Below are positions 9,167 to 17,020 of a stretch of 64,000 nucleotides of DNA, piece after piece; within the stretch, counting starts at the first letter, position 1; every line of letters begins with the position of its first letter. The position numbers and the translations under genes were made by a program. Below the pieces are notes generated by a model. The model had not been told where the DNA came from. It did no database searches and worked only from the letters and a program-made list of their open reading frames with translations. Source of the stretch: JAPPHA01 sp963664045 (GTDB taxonomy: Bacteria > Pseudomonadota > Alphaproteobacteria > Rhodobacterales > Rhodobacteraceae); assembly GCA_963664045.2 (NCBI GenBank), contig CAXXGT010000001.1, positions 310,001-374,000 on the forward strand. The letters run 5' to 3'.

Positions 9167-9249
9167 TATGCCGACAACCGGATTGTGCCGCGTTCGCAGT
9201 CCGGGGCATTGAATCCCCGGACTTTTTTTCAGGAAATGTCGGCATAATC
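9167..9249 (+). repeat. Left terminal inverted repeat of the RIT element
   Basis: Begins TATGCCGACAACC and ends ATGTCGGCATAATC, so its two ends are inverted copies of each other, and it encloses a GC-rich hairpin with a T run. The whole unit matches the reverse complement of the right repeat with scattered differences. The stop codon of the third recombinase gene falls inside this repeat. Confidence 0.88.
9199..9229 (+). terminator. Inward-facing terminator-like hairpin in the left RIT repeat
   Basis: Stem GTCCGGGG/CCCCGGAC with loop CATTGAAT, followed on the plus strand by seven T residues. It would stop transcription entering the element from the left flank. It could instead, or also, be a recombinase-binding structure, since the equivalent occurs in the other repeat. 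Confidence 0.65.
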
Positions 9250-10252
9250 ACAGCGATTTCAGAAAGCCCAGCAGGGTATTGTCCGGCTTGAACCTCCCGG
9301 GTTCGACCCCGACAGGGCGGGTCGTCTCCATGGCCTTTTCCTTGAGACGGAGATCTGCGTGCAGGTAGACCTGCGTCGTCTCCACCGATTCATGACCGAG
9401 CCAGAGAGCGATCACCGTGCACCCGATATCCCGATGGAGCAGGGCCATGGCGGCGCCGTGTCGAAGGCCGTGCGGGGTGACCTTCTTCTCTCCGAGTGAG
9501 GGGCAGGTTTCGGCAGCGGTGCGACAATGTCTGGCGACGATACGCTCGACCGCATCGCGACCGAGTGGGCCGCCGCGGTTGCTGGGGAACAGCGGAGCGT
9601 TCGCCACATTGCCCTGTTCGTTGATCCAGGCTTCGATGACCTTCACCGTACCGCTCCGCAGAGGTGTCGCACGATCCTTGCGCCCCTTGCCATGGCAACG
9701 CACATGGGCACCGCGTCCGAGTTCGACGTCCCGGGTCCTGAGGCCGATCAGTTCCGACACCCGAAGGCCGGTCTGCGTGGCGAGCATCAGCAGCGCCCGG
9801 TCACGCCGTCCGTACCATGTGGAGAGGTCGGGCGTGGCGACGAGTGCCTTGATCCCGTCTTCCGTGAGCCAGTTCACGGTGGTTCTTTTGTGCCGCTTTG
9901 TCGGCAGGTGCAGGATCTTCTGGCAATGGTGCAGGACCTGGGGTTCGTTGACCGCGACATGACGGAAGAAGGAACGGATGGCGGCAAGGCGGACATTGCG
10001 GCTCTGCACGCTGTTGCCGCGTTCGGTCTCGAGATGTTCGAGAAAGTTCCCGACAAGTTCGGCATCGATGTCGGAGATATCCATGTCCGTTGACTCCACT
10101 CCGCACTGGGCCTCGGCAAATTCAAGGAGCAGTAGAAAGGTATCGCGGTAGCTTGCGATCGTGTTCGCACTGGCTCCGAGTTGACTGATGAGCCGCTCGG
10201 TGAAGAACTTCTGCACCAGCGGCGCCAGCGGCGTCGGCACGGTTCCGGTCAT
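9248..10252 (-). CDS. ritC: RIT tyrosine recombinase C (third gene)
   Basis: 334 aa phage-integrase family protein. An N-terminal SAM-like binding domain (ANTIASYRDTFLLLLEFA) is followed by a catalytic domain with TGLRVSELIGLRTRDVEL (Arg), HGLRHGAAMALL (His-x-x-Arg), LGHESVETTQVYLHADL (His and the nucleophilic Tyr). The ATG overlaps the stop of the preceding gene (ATGA), so translation is coupled. Its stop lies inside the left terminal repeat. The order and overlap identify it as the last gene of a RIT trio. Confidence 0.92.
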   Translation of the reverse strand: MTGTVPTPLAPLVQKFFTERLISQLGASANTIASYRDTFLLLLEFAEAQCGVESTDMDISDIDAELVGNFLEHLETERGNSVQSRNVRLAAIRSFFRHVAVNEPQVLHHCQKILHLPTKRHKRTTVNWLTEDGIKALVATPDLSTWYGRRDRALLMLATQTGLRVSELIGLRTRDVELGRGAHVRCHGKGRKDRATPLRSGTVKVIEAWINEQGNVANAPLFPSNRGGPLGRDAVERIVARHCRTAAETCPSLGEKKVTPHGLRHGAAMALLHRDIGCTVIALWLGHESVETTQVYLHADLRLKEKAMETTRPVGVEPGRFKPDNTLLGFLKSL

Positions 10253-11193
10253 GACGCGCCTCCATCGCCGAGGGTTTTGAGACCACGTTCGCTCGCCAGG
10301 GCCAGCAACCCCGGTACGGCCTCGATGTACCACCAGGTGCCGGACGGATTTTTGTGTCCCAGGTATGCGCTGAGCTTGTACATCTCCGCATCCACGTCAC
10401 GCCCTTGCCGAAACCAGTCGAGAATGGTCCGGCTGGCCATGGAGTGACGCATATCGTGGATCCGCAGCCCGCGGCCCCTTCCGGGCGAGGGCTTGCGCAG
10501 ACCAATGGTCTGGCCGACCCTGGCGAAGTTCCATTCTGCGGAAAAAACCTTTGTCCGCTTGCCGCTCTCGGCCTGAAAGAGCGCACCGCTGCCGGCATGG
10601 GCAACGACATGGTCACGGAATTGCTGGTAAGCCTGCAGCTTCGTGACCACGCACCGGGTGACCGGAATGACGCGGCTCTTCCCGTTCTTGGCGTGCCTGA
10701 TGACAAGAGCGGCGTCTTCGGCGTCGACATCCCGGTCATCGAGCCCGAGCGCTTCGCCGATCCGGAGGCCGGTCACCGCGATCAGGCCGAACACTGTCGA
10801 GAAGGTCGCGCCACGCAGTCCCGACCGCGAGGGCAGTGCTGCTGCGGTGATCACGATCTGTTCGATCTCCGCCTCGCTGTAGATCCATGGTCGTGGGCGT
10901 GTGCCGCGCCGTGGGATCAGTCCCTTGGGCGGGACTTCGTGACGGTCGTCAAGTCCTTGCAGCCAACGGGCAAAACTGCGCACGAGGCAAAGCCGGCTGG
11001 CCCATGTATTCGAGCCTGCCGACCCGAACGTGTCCTTCCAGCGCAGGAACAGTTCCGTCGTGATCCATTCGGCACCCTCCGCATCGGCAAAGGCGGCGAA
11101 TGGCTTGAGGACAAGGCCGGCTGCCGTCATGTCGGCCCCGAAGCGGCGGCGATGGTCAAGATACTCGCAAAGCCGGGCGGAGATCGACGTCAT
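10249..11193 (-). CDS. ritB: RIT tyrosine recombinase B (middle gene)
   Basis: 314 aa. The catalytic set is seen as TGLRIGEALGLDDRDVD (Arg), RIHDMRHSMASRTI (His-x-x-Arg) and YLGHKNPSGTWWYIEAVP (His, Tyr). The start ATG overlaps the stop of the first recombinase gene and its stop overlaps the start of the third, so the three proteins are made from one message in a fixed ratio. RIT elements are thought to need all three proteins together; that is family knowledge, not shown here. Confidence 0.92.
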   Translation of the reverse strand: MTSISARLCEYLDHRRRFGADMTAAGLVLKPFAAFADAEGAEWITTELFLRWKDTFGSAGSNTWASRLCLVRSFARWLQGLDDRHEVPPKGLIPRRGTRPRPWIYSEAEIEQIVITAAALPSRSGLRGATFSTVFGLIAVTGLRIGEALGLDDRDVDAEDAALVIRHAKNGKSRVIPVTRCVVTKLQAYQQFRDHVVAHAGSGALFQAESGKRTKVFSAEWNFARVGQTIGLRKPSPGRGRGLRIHDMRHSMASRTILDWFRQGRDVDAEMYKLSAYLGHKNPSGTWWYIEAVPGLLALASERGLKTLGDGGAS

Positions 11194-12449
11194 GATCCGC
11201 CCTCCTGTACCGGCCAGGGACGTGCGAGTGGACGCAATGCCTGGGTGTCGTGCCGGGCATAGATCGTCGTTGTCTCCGCCGAGCCGTGACGCAGCAGGTT
11301 GCCGATGTCGGACAGCGGCATTCCGTCCTGCAGCAGACTCATGGCGAGGGAATGTCGAAAGACATGGCTGCGAACCTTGCCCCCGGGTGGTGTGACGCCG
11401 GACGCTGCATGGGCCCTGAGGAGCGATTTCCCGATCGGGGCCGATCCCGTGAAAGGCAGGAAGGGCGGCCGAGTGCTGACAAAGAGATGCCGTGAGTTGC
11501 CCTGTCGTCCGTGCCGGATCCAGTCCACCATGGCCTCGCCCACGTCGACCGGGAGCGGCATGGCCTCATGTTTCTCACACTTGCCGCGGATCAGGATCTC
11601 GCCAGCCTGCCAGTCGATGTCGTCGAGCCGGATGGCGATGATCTCCTGGCCGCGCAGGCCGAGCCGGGCCATTGTCAGCAGCATCGCATGGTTGCGGCGG
11701 GCGATGGCGCTGTCTCCCCTGGCAGCCGCCAGAACACGTTCAACCTCTTCCTGCGAGAGATGCCGGTTTGGAGCAGGCGATCGGGGTCCTGCAATGCTCG
11801 GGACGCAGAGGGCCAGGTTCTTCTCGATCCGGCCGGTCGCAAACAGGAAGCGGAACAGGGATCGCAGGGAAGTGGCCTTCGATCGTGCACCGGCAAGGCC
11901 CGCCTCGTCCGTCGCTTCCAGCCAGGCAACAATGTTGGCCCGGGTGATGGCATTCAGGTCGCCCGGAGTTGCATTGCCAAATCGGAAGGTCAGGAAGTTG
12001 CGCAGTTTGCCTTGACGCGCTTTGACGGTGCTGGGCGCCAACCCGCGCCGGGTGCGCAACCAGGTGCCATAATCCGTGCACAACGCCTCAAGAGCCGTTG
12101 GCACTGGTTCCGGCAGTTGTGGCGCGGCCGCTATGGCATTCTCCTTGACGAGAAAGGCGATGAACCGATCCAGGACAGATGTCCAATCCCGCTGGGTGTG
12201 AACTGTAAGCCTTGCCGGTAGCGGATCACGGACTTGCACGAGAACTGACTCGTCAACGCCGTCCGGCGCCATCAGCCCGCGACGCCCCACCTCGGCACAA
12301 AACCAGTCGACTGTGCGGGCGTAGTGTTTGATCGTAGTGATCTTCAGGCCAAGCAATACAAGCGAGGCCAGAAATCCGTTGCGCAGGGCAAGCAGCCAAT
12401 CTGGCACCTGTTCCCCTGGCAATGGGATTCCAATTGAGTTTGATTGCAT
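11190..12449 (-). CDS. ritA: RIT tyrosine recombinase A (first gene)
   Basis: 419 aa from the ATG at 12449, preceded by the purine-rich AAGGAACGAAAGG; longer upstream frames lack a ribosome site. The N-terminal core-binding domain (FLASLVLLGLKITTIKHYARTV) precedes the catalytic domain with ARLGLRGQEIIAIRLDDIDW, SHVFRHSLAMSLLQDG and LLRHGSAETTTIYARHD. It heads the operon; about 200 bp between its start and the right terminal repeat hold the likely promoter. Confidence 0.92.
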   Translation of the reverse strand: MQSNSIGIPLPGEQVPDWLLALRNGFLASLVLLGLKITTIKHYARTVDWFCAEVGRRGLMAPDGVDESVLVQVRDPLPARLTVHTQRDWTSVLDRFIAFLVKENAIAAAPQLPEPVPTALEALCTDYGTWLRTRRGLAPSTVKARQGKLRNFLTFRFGNATPGDLNAITRANIVAWLEATDEAGLAGARSKATSLRSLFRFLFATGRIEKNLALCVPSIAGPRSPAPNRHLSQEEVERVLAAARGDSAIARRNHAMLLTMARLGLRGQEIIAIRLDDIDWQAGEILIRGKCEKHEAMPLPVDVGEAMVDWIRHGRQGNSRHLFVSTRPPFLPFTGSAPIGKSLLRAHAASGVTPPGGKVRSHVFRHSLAMSLLQDGMPLSDIGNLLRHGSAETTTIYARHDTQALRPLARPWPVQEGGS

Positions 12450-12660
12450 CCTTTCGTTCCTTCGTTGCGAATGAGTGGAACGAACAGGATTGCCTGAGCT
12501 GAACAGGGATCCAAAGACCCGGTTCTCTCTTGATTGGCAGAGTCGTCGAGAACGCACCCGGTCATGACACGCGAACGCAAAGGCTGCACGGCCTGTCATG
12601 AGCCGAAGACAGACCCGACAGGAACTTCGGCGTAGAGGGAATGCGGGTCCGGATCGGACG

Positions 12661-12744
12661 TGATCATGCCGATAATTCCTGCGAAAAAGCCCGGGGATTC
12701 AATGCCCCGGGCTGCAAACGCGGCATAATCAGGTTATCGGCATG
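12661..12744 (-). repeat. Right terminal inverted repeat of the RIT element
   Basis: The reverse complement begins ACATGCCGATAACCTG and ends ATTATCGGCATGATC, matching the left repeat throughout except for scattered substitutions, including the internal hairpin and the GTGCCGCG/ATGCCGCG block. Like the left copy, its outer and inner ends are mutual inverted repeats, suggesting several recombinase-binding sites per end. Confidence 0.88.
12684..12712 (-). terminator. Inward-facing terminator-like hairpin in the right RIT repeat
   Basis: On the minus strand a GCCCGGGG/CCCCGGGC stem with loop CATTGAAT is followed by five T residues. It points into the element, mirroring the left end, and would block read-through from the right flank before it reaches the recombinase operon. 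Confidence 0.6.
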
Positions 12745-12745
12745 T

Positions 12746-13000
12746 CGCCTGTTCTCGTTCATCAGCAGGAACTGGCGCGGCAAGCCGCTGCGCGATCTTG
12801 CCACGATCATCAACCTGATTCGCGCGACGACCACGGAAACCGGTCTCAGAGTTTATTGCGACATCGACGAAAACCACGATCCGAAGGGCATTGCAATCGA
12901 CAAGGCGACCATCGACGCACTCAACATCCGGCGCGAACCCTTCCACGGCGAGTGGAACTACACCTTCATGCCGCCACCCAAAGATGAAGCAGTAATTTAA
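12746..13000 (+). pseudogene. ISAzo13-family transposase, 3' segment
   Basis: Resumes exactly where the middle part broke: RLFSFISRNWRGKPL, then LIRATTTETGLRVYCDID and the family's C-terminal REPFHGEWNYTF, ending at a TAA at 12998. Together with the two upstream segments it accounts for nearly the whole transposase. A dehydrogenase remnant starts within about 10 bp of the stop, so the right end of the IS is either very short or deleted. Confidence 0.9.
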
Positions 13001-13002
13001 AG

Positions 13003-13395
13003 CCGAGACCTTAAAGGCAGACGTATCTTCGTTACCGGTGCCGCGCGCGGTATCGGCCTTGCCATCACCCGTGCCTGGCTCGCCGAAAGGGTCGAGGTTT
13101 TCGCCACCGATCGGGATGGCGGCGCTCTCTCGGAAGCCGCAGCAGAGAATGGAATCTATTCAGGCCGATTGAGGCGTCACCTGCTCGATATTGGCCAACC
13201 CGACAGCACTGCCATGGCGCTTCGCACAGTCGCGGAATGGCCTGCGCGGGACGACCTGATCGTGCTCAGCCGACCTGGCACGCCCGACGATTGTGTAGGC
13301 GCGTTCTTTTTTGCTGTTGTCCGATCATTCGCGTTACTTCGCCGGACAGGCCATCTGTGTCGATGGTGGTTTGTTGAACTCGACATACTGAAGCA
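13003..13395 (+). pseudogene. Short-chain dehydrogenase/reductase remnant
   Basis: The N-terminal Rossmann signature is clear (LKGRRIFVTGAARGIGLAI, then VEVFATDRDGGALSEAA). The middle, including the catalytic Tyr-x-x-x-Lys, is missing, and after a frameshift the C-terminal SDR motif YFAGQAICVDGGL appears at about 13333-13375. It is a shrunken gene with an internal deletion. It abuts the ISAzo13 remnant and probably continued the RidA/PLP-enzyme operon on the other side. Confidence 0.82.
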
Positions 13396-13403
13396 GGCCA
13401 GGC

Positions 13404-13815
13404 TTGACGGGGGCCAAGCCAGAAATTCGCCGCTTCGGGAGGACGCGCACCGTTCTTGGCGAAAGTACCAGCCAGAGCATGAAAGGCGACGCGCAGACGT
13501 ATCTTGAAATCCCGACAGGCGCCGGCTGGTGCATCGACCCGGATGGCGAGGCGAAAGAGCTTTCTCTTTGGCCGGAAGGCTACGTTCGACTGCTACTGCG
13601 CCGATTGGCGTTTCCTTGCGGGATGAGACGGCGGCTTCTTTCTGGAAGGCGAACCAACAGGTAGCGATTATCGTGCGCGGGACGAAATACTGAACGACGG
13701 TGCGGTCCATCCAACGGGCAAAGTGCTTGCCTGCGGTGGCCGCGATCGCGCGGAAGGAGAACCGTCAGGTCGCATGTGGTGCCTTTGCCAGTCGCTGACC
13801 CTCCTGCCATCGTCA
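13404..13815 (+). pseudogene. SMP-30/gluconolactonase-family remnant
   Basis: One frame gives RRFGRTRTVLGES and IDPDGEAKEL, typical of the N-terminus of the SMP-30/gluconolactonase/LRE family. Another frame gives FFLEGEPTGSDYRARDE and ILNDGAVHPTGKVLACG, matching the family's Asn-Asp-Gly metal-site region. At least one frameshift lies between them and the C-terminal half is absent. A sugar lactonase next to an SDR fits an oxidative sugar pathway, now lost. Confidence 0.72.
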
Positions 13816-13894
13816 TTTAACGCCTCCGATGGCCCGGCCCGAATCATCGACAATTCCGCGGCACGGGATAGTTCTGGCGACGACCGGGGGTGCG

Positions 13895-14163
13895 TATTCC
13901 GTATGGCGGACTGCGTTTTTGAGTGCCTTTTGTTAGGCCTCAATTTTTCCGCCTGATCGGCGGTGATCTCCGATTTCACGGGTTTTCGCGAAAAATCGCT
14001 GGATGAGCCGCAGCTTTTAAATTTCCCGGTGATTTCCACTGAATTCCTGACTTCGGGGTGGCGTTGTAACGTGCTCCGACTCGAGATGCACCGCGCAGCA
14101 CAGTGTGATTCGTTCTCACTGGGTCAGAGGTCAGAAAATCGCGCCATACGGTAATCGCTCCCT
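13895..14163. repeat. Dispersed non-coding repeat, copy A
   Basis: About 270 bp closely matching 44245-44518 in the same orientation. The best-conserved core reads GATCGGCGGTGATCTCCGAT followed by TTCACGGGTTTTCGCGAAAAATCG, itself partly palindromic. A second block is GCACAGTGTGATTCGTTCTCACT. No transposase is associated. It could be a MITE, an IS relic or a regulatory/structural repeat. Confidence 0.75.
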
Positions 14164-14368
14164 GATCGGCAGCGCAGTTGTTTCACGGAACGCGGCAGTG
14201 TAGACTGAGCCGGTCGGAGTTGGCCTGCGAACTGCAGGAGGCTCCGGCACTATATTCAGGAAGCAGGATTCTGCGGTCCCAACTGTCCGATTGCGGGGTG
14301 CAACTATTCTCCCGGCCGTTCATTTGTGGAACGTGGTTATTCCTTCGGAACAAAATCGGGAGGTTAGA

Positions 14369-15976
14369 ATGACTAAGTACTATTCTGTCATCAGTCCAAT
14401 AACGGTAGTCGTGGCGGCAGGCATAATCGCATTTTCGAGTCTGGTTCTTCACGCGGAACCGAACCGGGGGACCTTGGTCGTTGCGGTCAACCAGGAGCCG
14501 CAGGATCTTGCCGCGCAAGGTGCCTACAAGGAAATCAATGCTCCCGGGCTCCGGAATGTGCTGGAAACGCTCATTGCGGTTGATCCGGTTTCCGGAGAAT
14601 TCATTCCGGTACTGGCAACGGCCTGGGAAAGGGTAGATGGAAGCACGCTCCGGTTCACGATCCGGGAAGGCGTGACATTTCATGACGGTACGGCCATGAC
14701 CGCCGAGGCTGTCGCAGAATCGGTGAGCTGGGTCTGGAGCACGGAGAACGCATTCACGATTCAGGAGTACGCCGGTCCCGGCGAAATCTCCGCTGTTGCG
14801 ATTGATGACGCAACCGTGGAAGTCAGGTCAAGCGAACAGGATCCTCTGCTCGAGTTCCGGATGTCACTGAATGGAATTTCGTCGCCAACACAATTGGCCG
14901 AGAATCCCGCGAGGCATTTCGATACGCCTGTCGGAACGGGGCCTTACAAGTTCGTGGAGTGGCAACACGGCCAGTACTGGTCCGCAACCTACAATCCGGA
15001 TTGGTGGGGATTGAGCGCGAGTGATGCCTACGGCACCTCGAAGCCTGCCTTTTCGGACGTGAAATTCGTCTTCCGATCGGAAGACGCCGCGCGGGTTGCA
15101 ATGGTTGAGAGCGGTGAAGCACAACTCGCCATGTTTCCGTCCGCTGGTGACTGCGCTCGTGCCGCCGAAGCCGAGAGTTTCAATTGCGTGACCGGACCGT
15201 CGACAACTTATCTTTACGGTCGACTCGACCATTCACTGCATGCCGACGAACGGTTGTCGGATCCAAGAATCCGCGAAGCAATTTTCTCGGCGATCGATAT
15301 CGCAGGTATCGTCGACCTTTACGGCATGGCTTCGGTGCCTCAGGGTCAGCTCGGTGCAAAGGGTACGATCGGCTTCAACGACGCGGTCAGCCCATATGCA
15401 TATGATCTTGAGCAAGCGATGTCGTTGTTGGAAGAAGCTAAGGCTGATGGCATCGATGTTGACGGGCTTGAAATCGAAATAGTGGGACGTGACACGACGC
15501 CCCGAATCAAACCGATAGTCGAAGCGCTGGGGGCGATGCTTGGCATGGCCGGCATTGGCACCGACATCAGGGTGCAGACGCCGGCGGAGTTCAATCCACG
15601 GGTTCGCATCACCGGCTATTCGAATGAGCCCGAACGCCAGATGATGCAGGTTCACGTCAAGCAGAATCCTTCCGGAGATTACGGCCTGTTGCTGTTGTCG
15701 AACTATGCTTGCCCGAATATCGATGATCCGACAGGTCCTTCCCGATCCTCGGTGTATTGCGACGAGGAATTCGACGCCAGCCTGTTCGAAGCCCTGGCAA
15801 GTTTCGGGGAGGAACGGGGCGAACGAATGCGGGAACTGGTCCAGTACGTCCACGATCGGCATCTGATCGTCCCGCTGGCGTTGCTGGATCGAGGCCACCT
15901 CGTGGAGGCCGGGCTGGAATTCACCTTCGGGACGGATCACAGGATCCAGGCCGTTTACGTCAAACCGGACTCGTGA
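14369..15976 (+). CDS. ABC transporter substrate-binding protein, family 5 (peptide/opine type)
   Basis: 535 aa, exported. An N-terminal hydrophobic stretch (PITVVVAAGIIAFSSLVL) ending near AEP acts as signal or anchor. Family-5 features follow: TLVVAVNQEPQDL, LIAVDPVSGEFIPVLATAWE, FTIREGVTFHDGTAMTAEAV, and PVGTGPYKFVEW. The ATG at 14369 has GGGAGGTT eight bases upstream. It heads an operon with two permeases and a fused ATPase, so it captures the substrate of that importer, probably a peptide or similar amide. Confidence 0.92.
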   Translation: MTKYYSVISPITVVVAAGIIAFSSLVLHAEPNRGTLVVAVNQEPQDLAAQGAYKEINAPGLRNVLETLIAVDPVSGEFIPVLATAWERVDGSTLRFTIREGVTFHDGTAMTAEAVAESVSWVWSTENAFTIQEYAGPGEISAVAIDDATVEVRSSEQDPLLEFRMSLNGISSPTQLAENPARHFDTPVGTGPYKFVEWQHGQYWSATYNPDWWGLSASDAYGTSKPAFSDVKFVFRSEDAARVAMVESGEAQLAMFPSAGDCARAAEAESFNCVTGPSTTYLYGRLDHSLHADERLSDPRIREAIFSAIDIAGIVDLYGMASVPQGQLGAKGTIGFNDAVSPYAYDLEQAMSLLEEAKADGIDVDGLEIEIVGRDTTPRIKPIVEALGAMLGMAGIGTDIRVQTPAEFNPRVRITGYSNEPERQMMQVHVKQNPSGDYGLLLLSNYACPNIDDPTGPSRSSVYCDEEFDASLFEALASFGEERGERMRELVQYVHDRHLIVPLALLDRGHLVEAGLEFTFGTDHRIQAVYVKPDS

Positions 15977-15990
15977 ATTTCCATGCAGGC

Positions 15991-16015
15991 GGCCCCGTGG
16001 TTCTTTCCCGGGGCC
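15991..16015 (+). other. Intercistronic hairpin after the binding-protein gene
   Basis: GGCCCCG and CGGGGCC arms around an 11-base loop lie in the 77-base gap between the binding protein and the first permease. No T run follows, so it is more likely an mRNA-stabilising or attenuating structure that favours binding-protein expression than a full terminator. Confidence 0.45.
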
Positions 16016-16053
16016 GTCCGCCTTTCCACCAGGAGAACTGAAGCTCGTCCTGG

Positions 16054-17016
16054 ATGGTCTATTTCGTCACACGAATAGCGAATTCGTTTCTGCTTCTTCT
16101 GCTGACGGTCAGCTTCGTGTTCCTGGCCGGACGATTGATCGGAGATCCGGCCCTGAACATGCTGGGGCCGGGAGCCAGCGACCTTGCGCTTGAAAAGTTG
16201 CGGAGGGCCGCGGGGCTTAACGATCCCCTCTGGCAGCAGTATTTGCGCTACATTGGCAACCTGATCCAGGGCGACTTCGGCGTCAGTTACCGTTTCGGGT
16301 TTTCGGTCCTGCCGTCGGAGGACCTTGATGCGATCGGCCAACCGGTCGTTGCGATCGTACTTGAGCGACTACCCGCAACCTTTCTGCTCGCAGCGGTTGC
16401 CATGGGACTGGCCGTCCCCCTTGGCGTGCTGATGGGGGTCGCTGCTGCGTCGAACCCACTCTCCGCCATCGACAGGCTGGTTTCCGCGATCGCCCTTGCG
16501 GGCGTTTCGATCGTGCAGTTCTGGCTGGGCTTGATGCTGATCGTCCTGTTTGCCGTTCATCTCGGCTGGCTGCCGACTGGTGGATACGAAGGCGCGAGCC
16601 ACGTCATTCTCCCGGCACTCACGCTCGCGGCGCGGCCGATCGGCAGGATCGCGCAGATTTCCAGGAGCGCCATGCTGGACGAGCTGTCGAAACCCTACGT
16701 CGTCACCGCGAGGGCTAAAGGGTTGAACGAAAGCAGGATCGTGTTCCTGCATGCTCTCAGGAATGCTGCAGTGCCAATCATCACGATGATCGGAGATGAG
16801 CTGTCTGCCCTGCTGACGGGAGCAATTCTCGTCGAGAAGATCTTTGCATGGCCCGGCATCGGATTGCTGATCATCGACTCCCTGACCCGCAGTGACCTTC
16901 CCCTGATCCAGGCCTCGATCGCGGTGGTGGCCGCGCTGGTCGTTGTCGTCAATCTTCTGGTTGATCTCGCCTATCGCGTGGTCAACCCGCGAATCCGTCT
17001 CGGAAAGAGGACCTGA
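16054..17016 (+). CDS. ABC transporter permease, DppB type
   Basis: 320 aa inner-membrane protein with six predicted hydrophobic segments. The first segment after MVYFVTRIANSFLLLLL, the DPALNMLGPGAS loop and the conserved LNDPLWQQYLRYIGN and GDFG region are typical of DppB/OppB. The EAA loop is seen as YVVTARAKGLNESRIVFLHA. A Shine-Dalgarno-like AGGAGA lies about 14 bases before the ATG, slightly far. Second gene of the peptide/opine operon. Confidence 0.92.
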   Translation: MVYFVTRIANSFLLLLLTVSFVFLAGRLIGDPALNMLGPGASDLALEKLRRAAGLNDPLWQQYLRYIGNLIQGDFGVSYRFGFSVLPSEDLDAIGQPVVAIVLERLPATFLLAAVAMGLAVPLGVLMGVAAASNPLSAIDRLVSAIALAGVSIVQFWLGLMLIVLFAVHLGWLPTGGYEGASHVILPALTLAARPIGRIAQISRSAMLDELSKPYVVTARAKGLNESRIVFLHALRNAAVPIITMIGDELSALLTGAILVEKIFAWPGIGLLIIDSLTRSDLPLIQASIAVVAALVVVVNLLVDLAYRVVNPRIRLGKRT

Positions 17017-17020
17017 ACTC

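Larger units (their letters stand above)
9166..12745 (-). mobile_element. RIT (recombinase-in-trio) element
   Basis: About 3.58 kb containing three consecutive, overlapping tyrosine recombinases on the minus strand, flanked by imperfect inverted repeats of about 83 bp (9167-9249 and 12661-12744). The hexamer CGCCTG lies at both edges (9160-9165 and 12746-12751). Deleting the element plus one hexamer restores the host transposase in frame (KIEHRL then FSFISRNW). This architecture is that of the RIT elements described in Cupriavidus and other proteobacteria. The element looks complete and possibly active. Confidence 0.9.

Noticed and set aside
9248..12449. Three integrases as prophage or integron integrases
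   Set aside because: No phage genes or attC-like cassettes; gene order, overlaps and symmetrical ends fit a RIT element.
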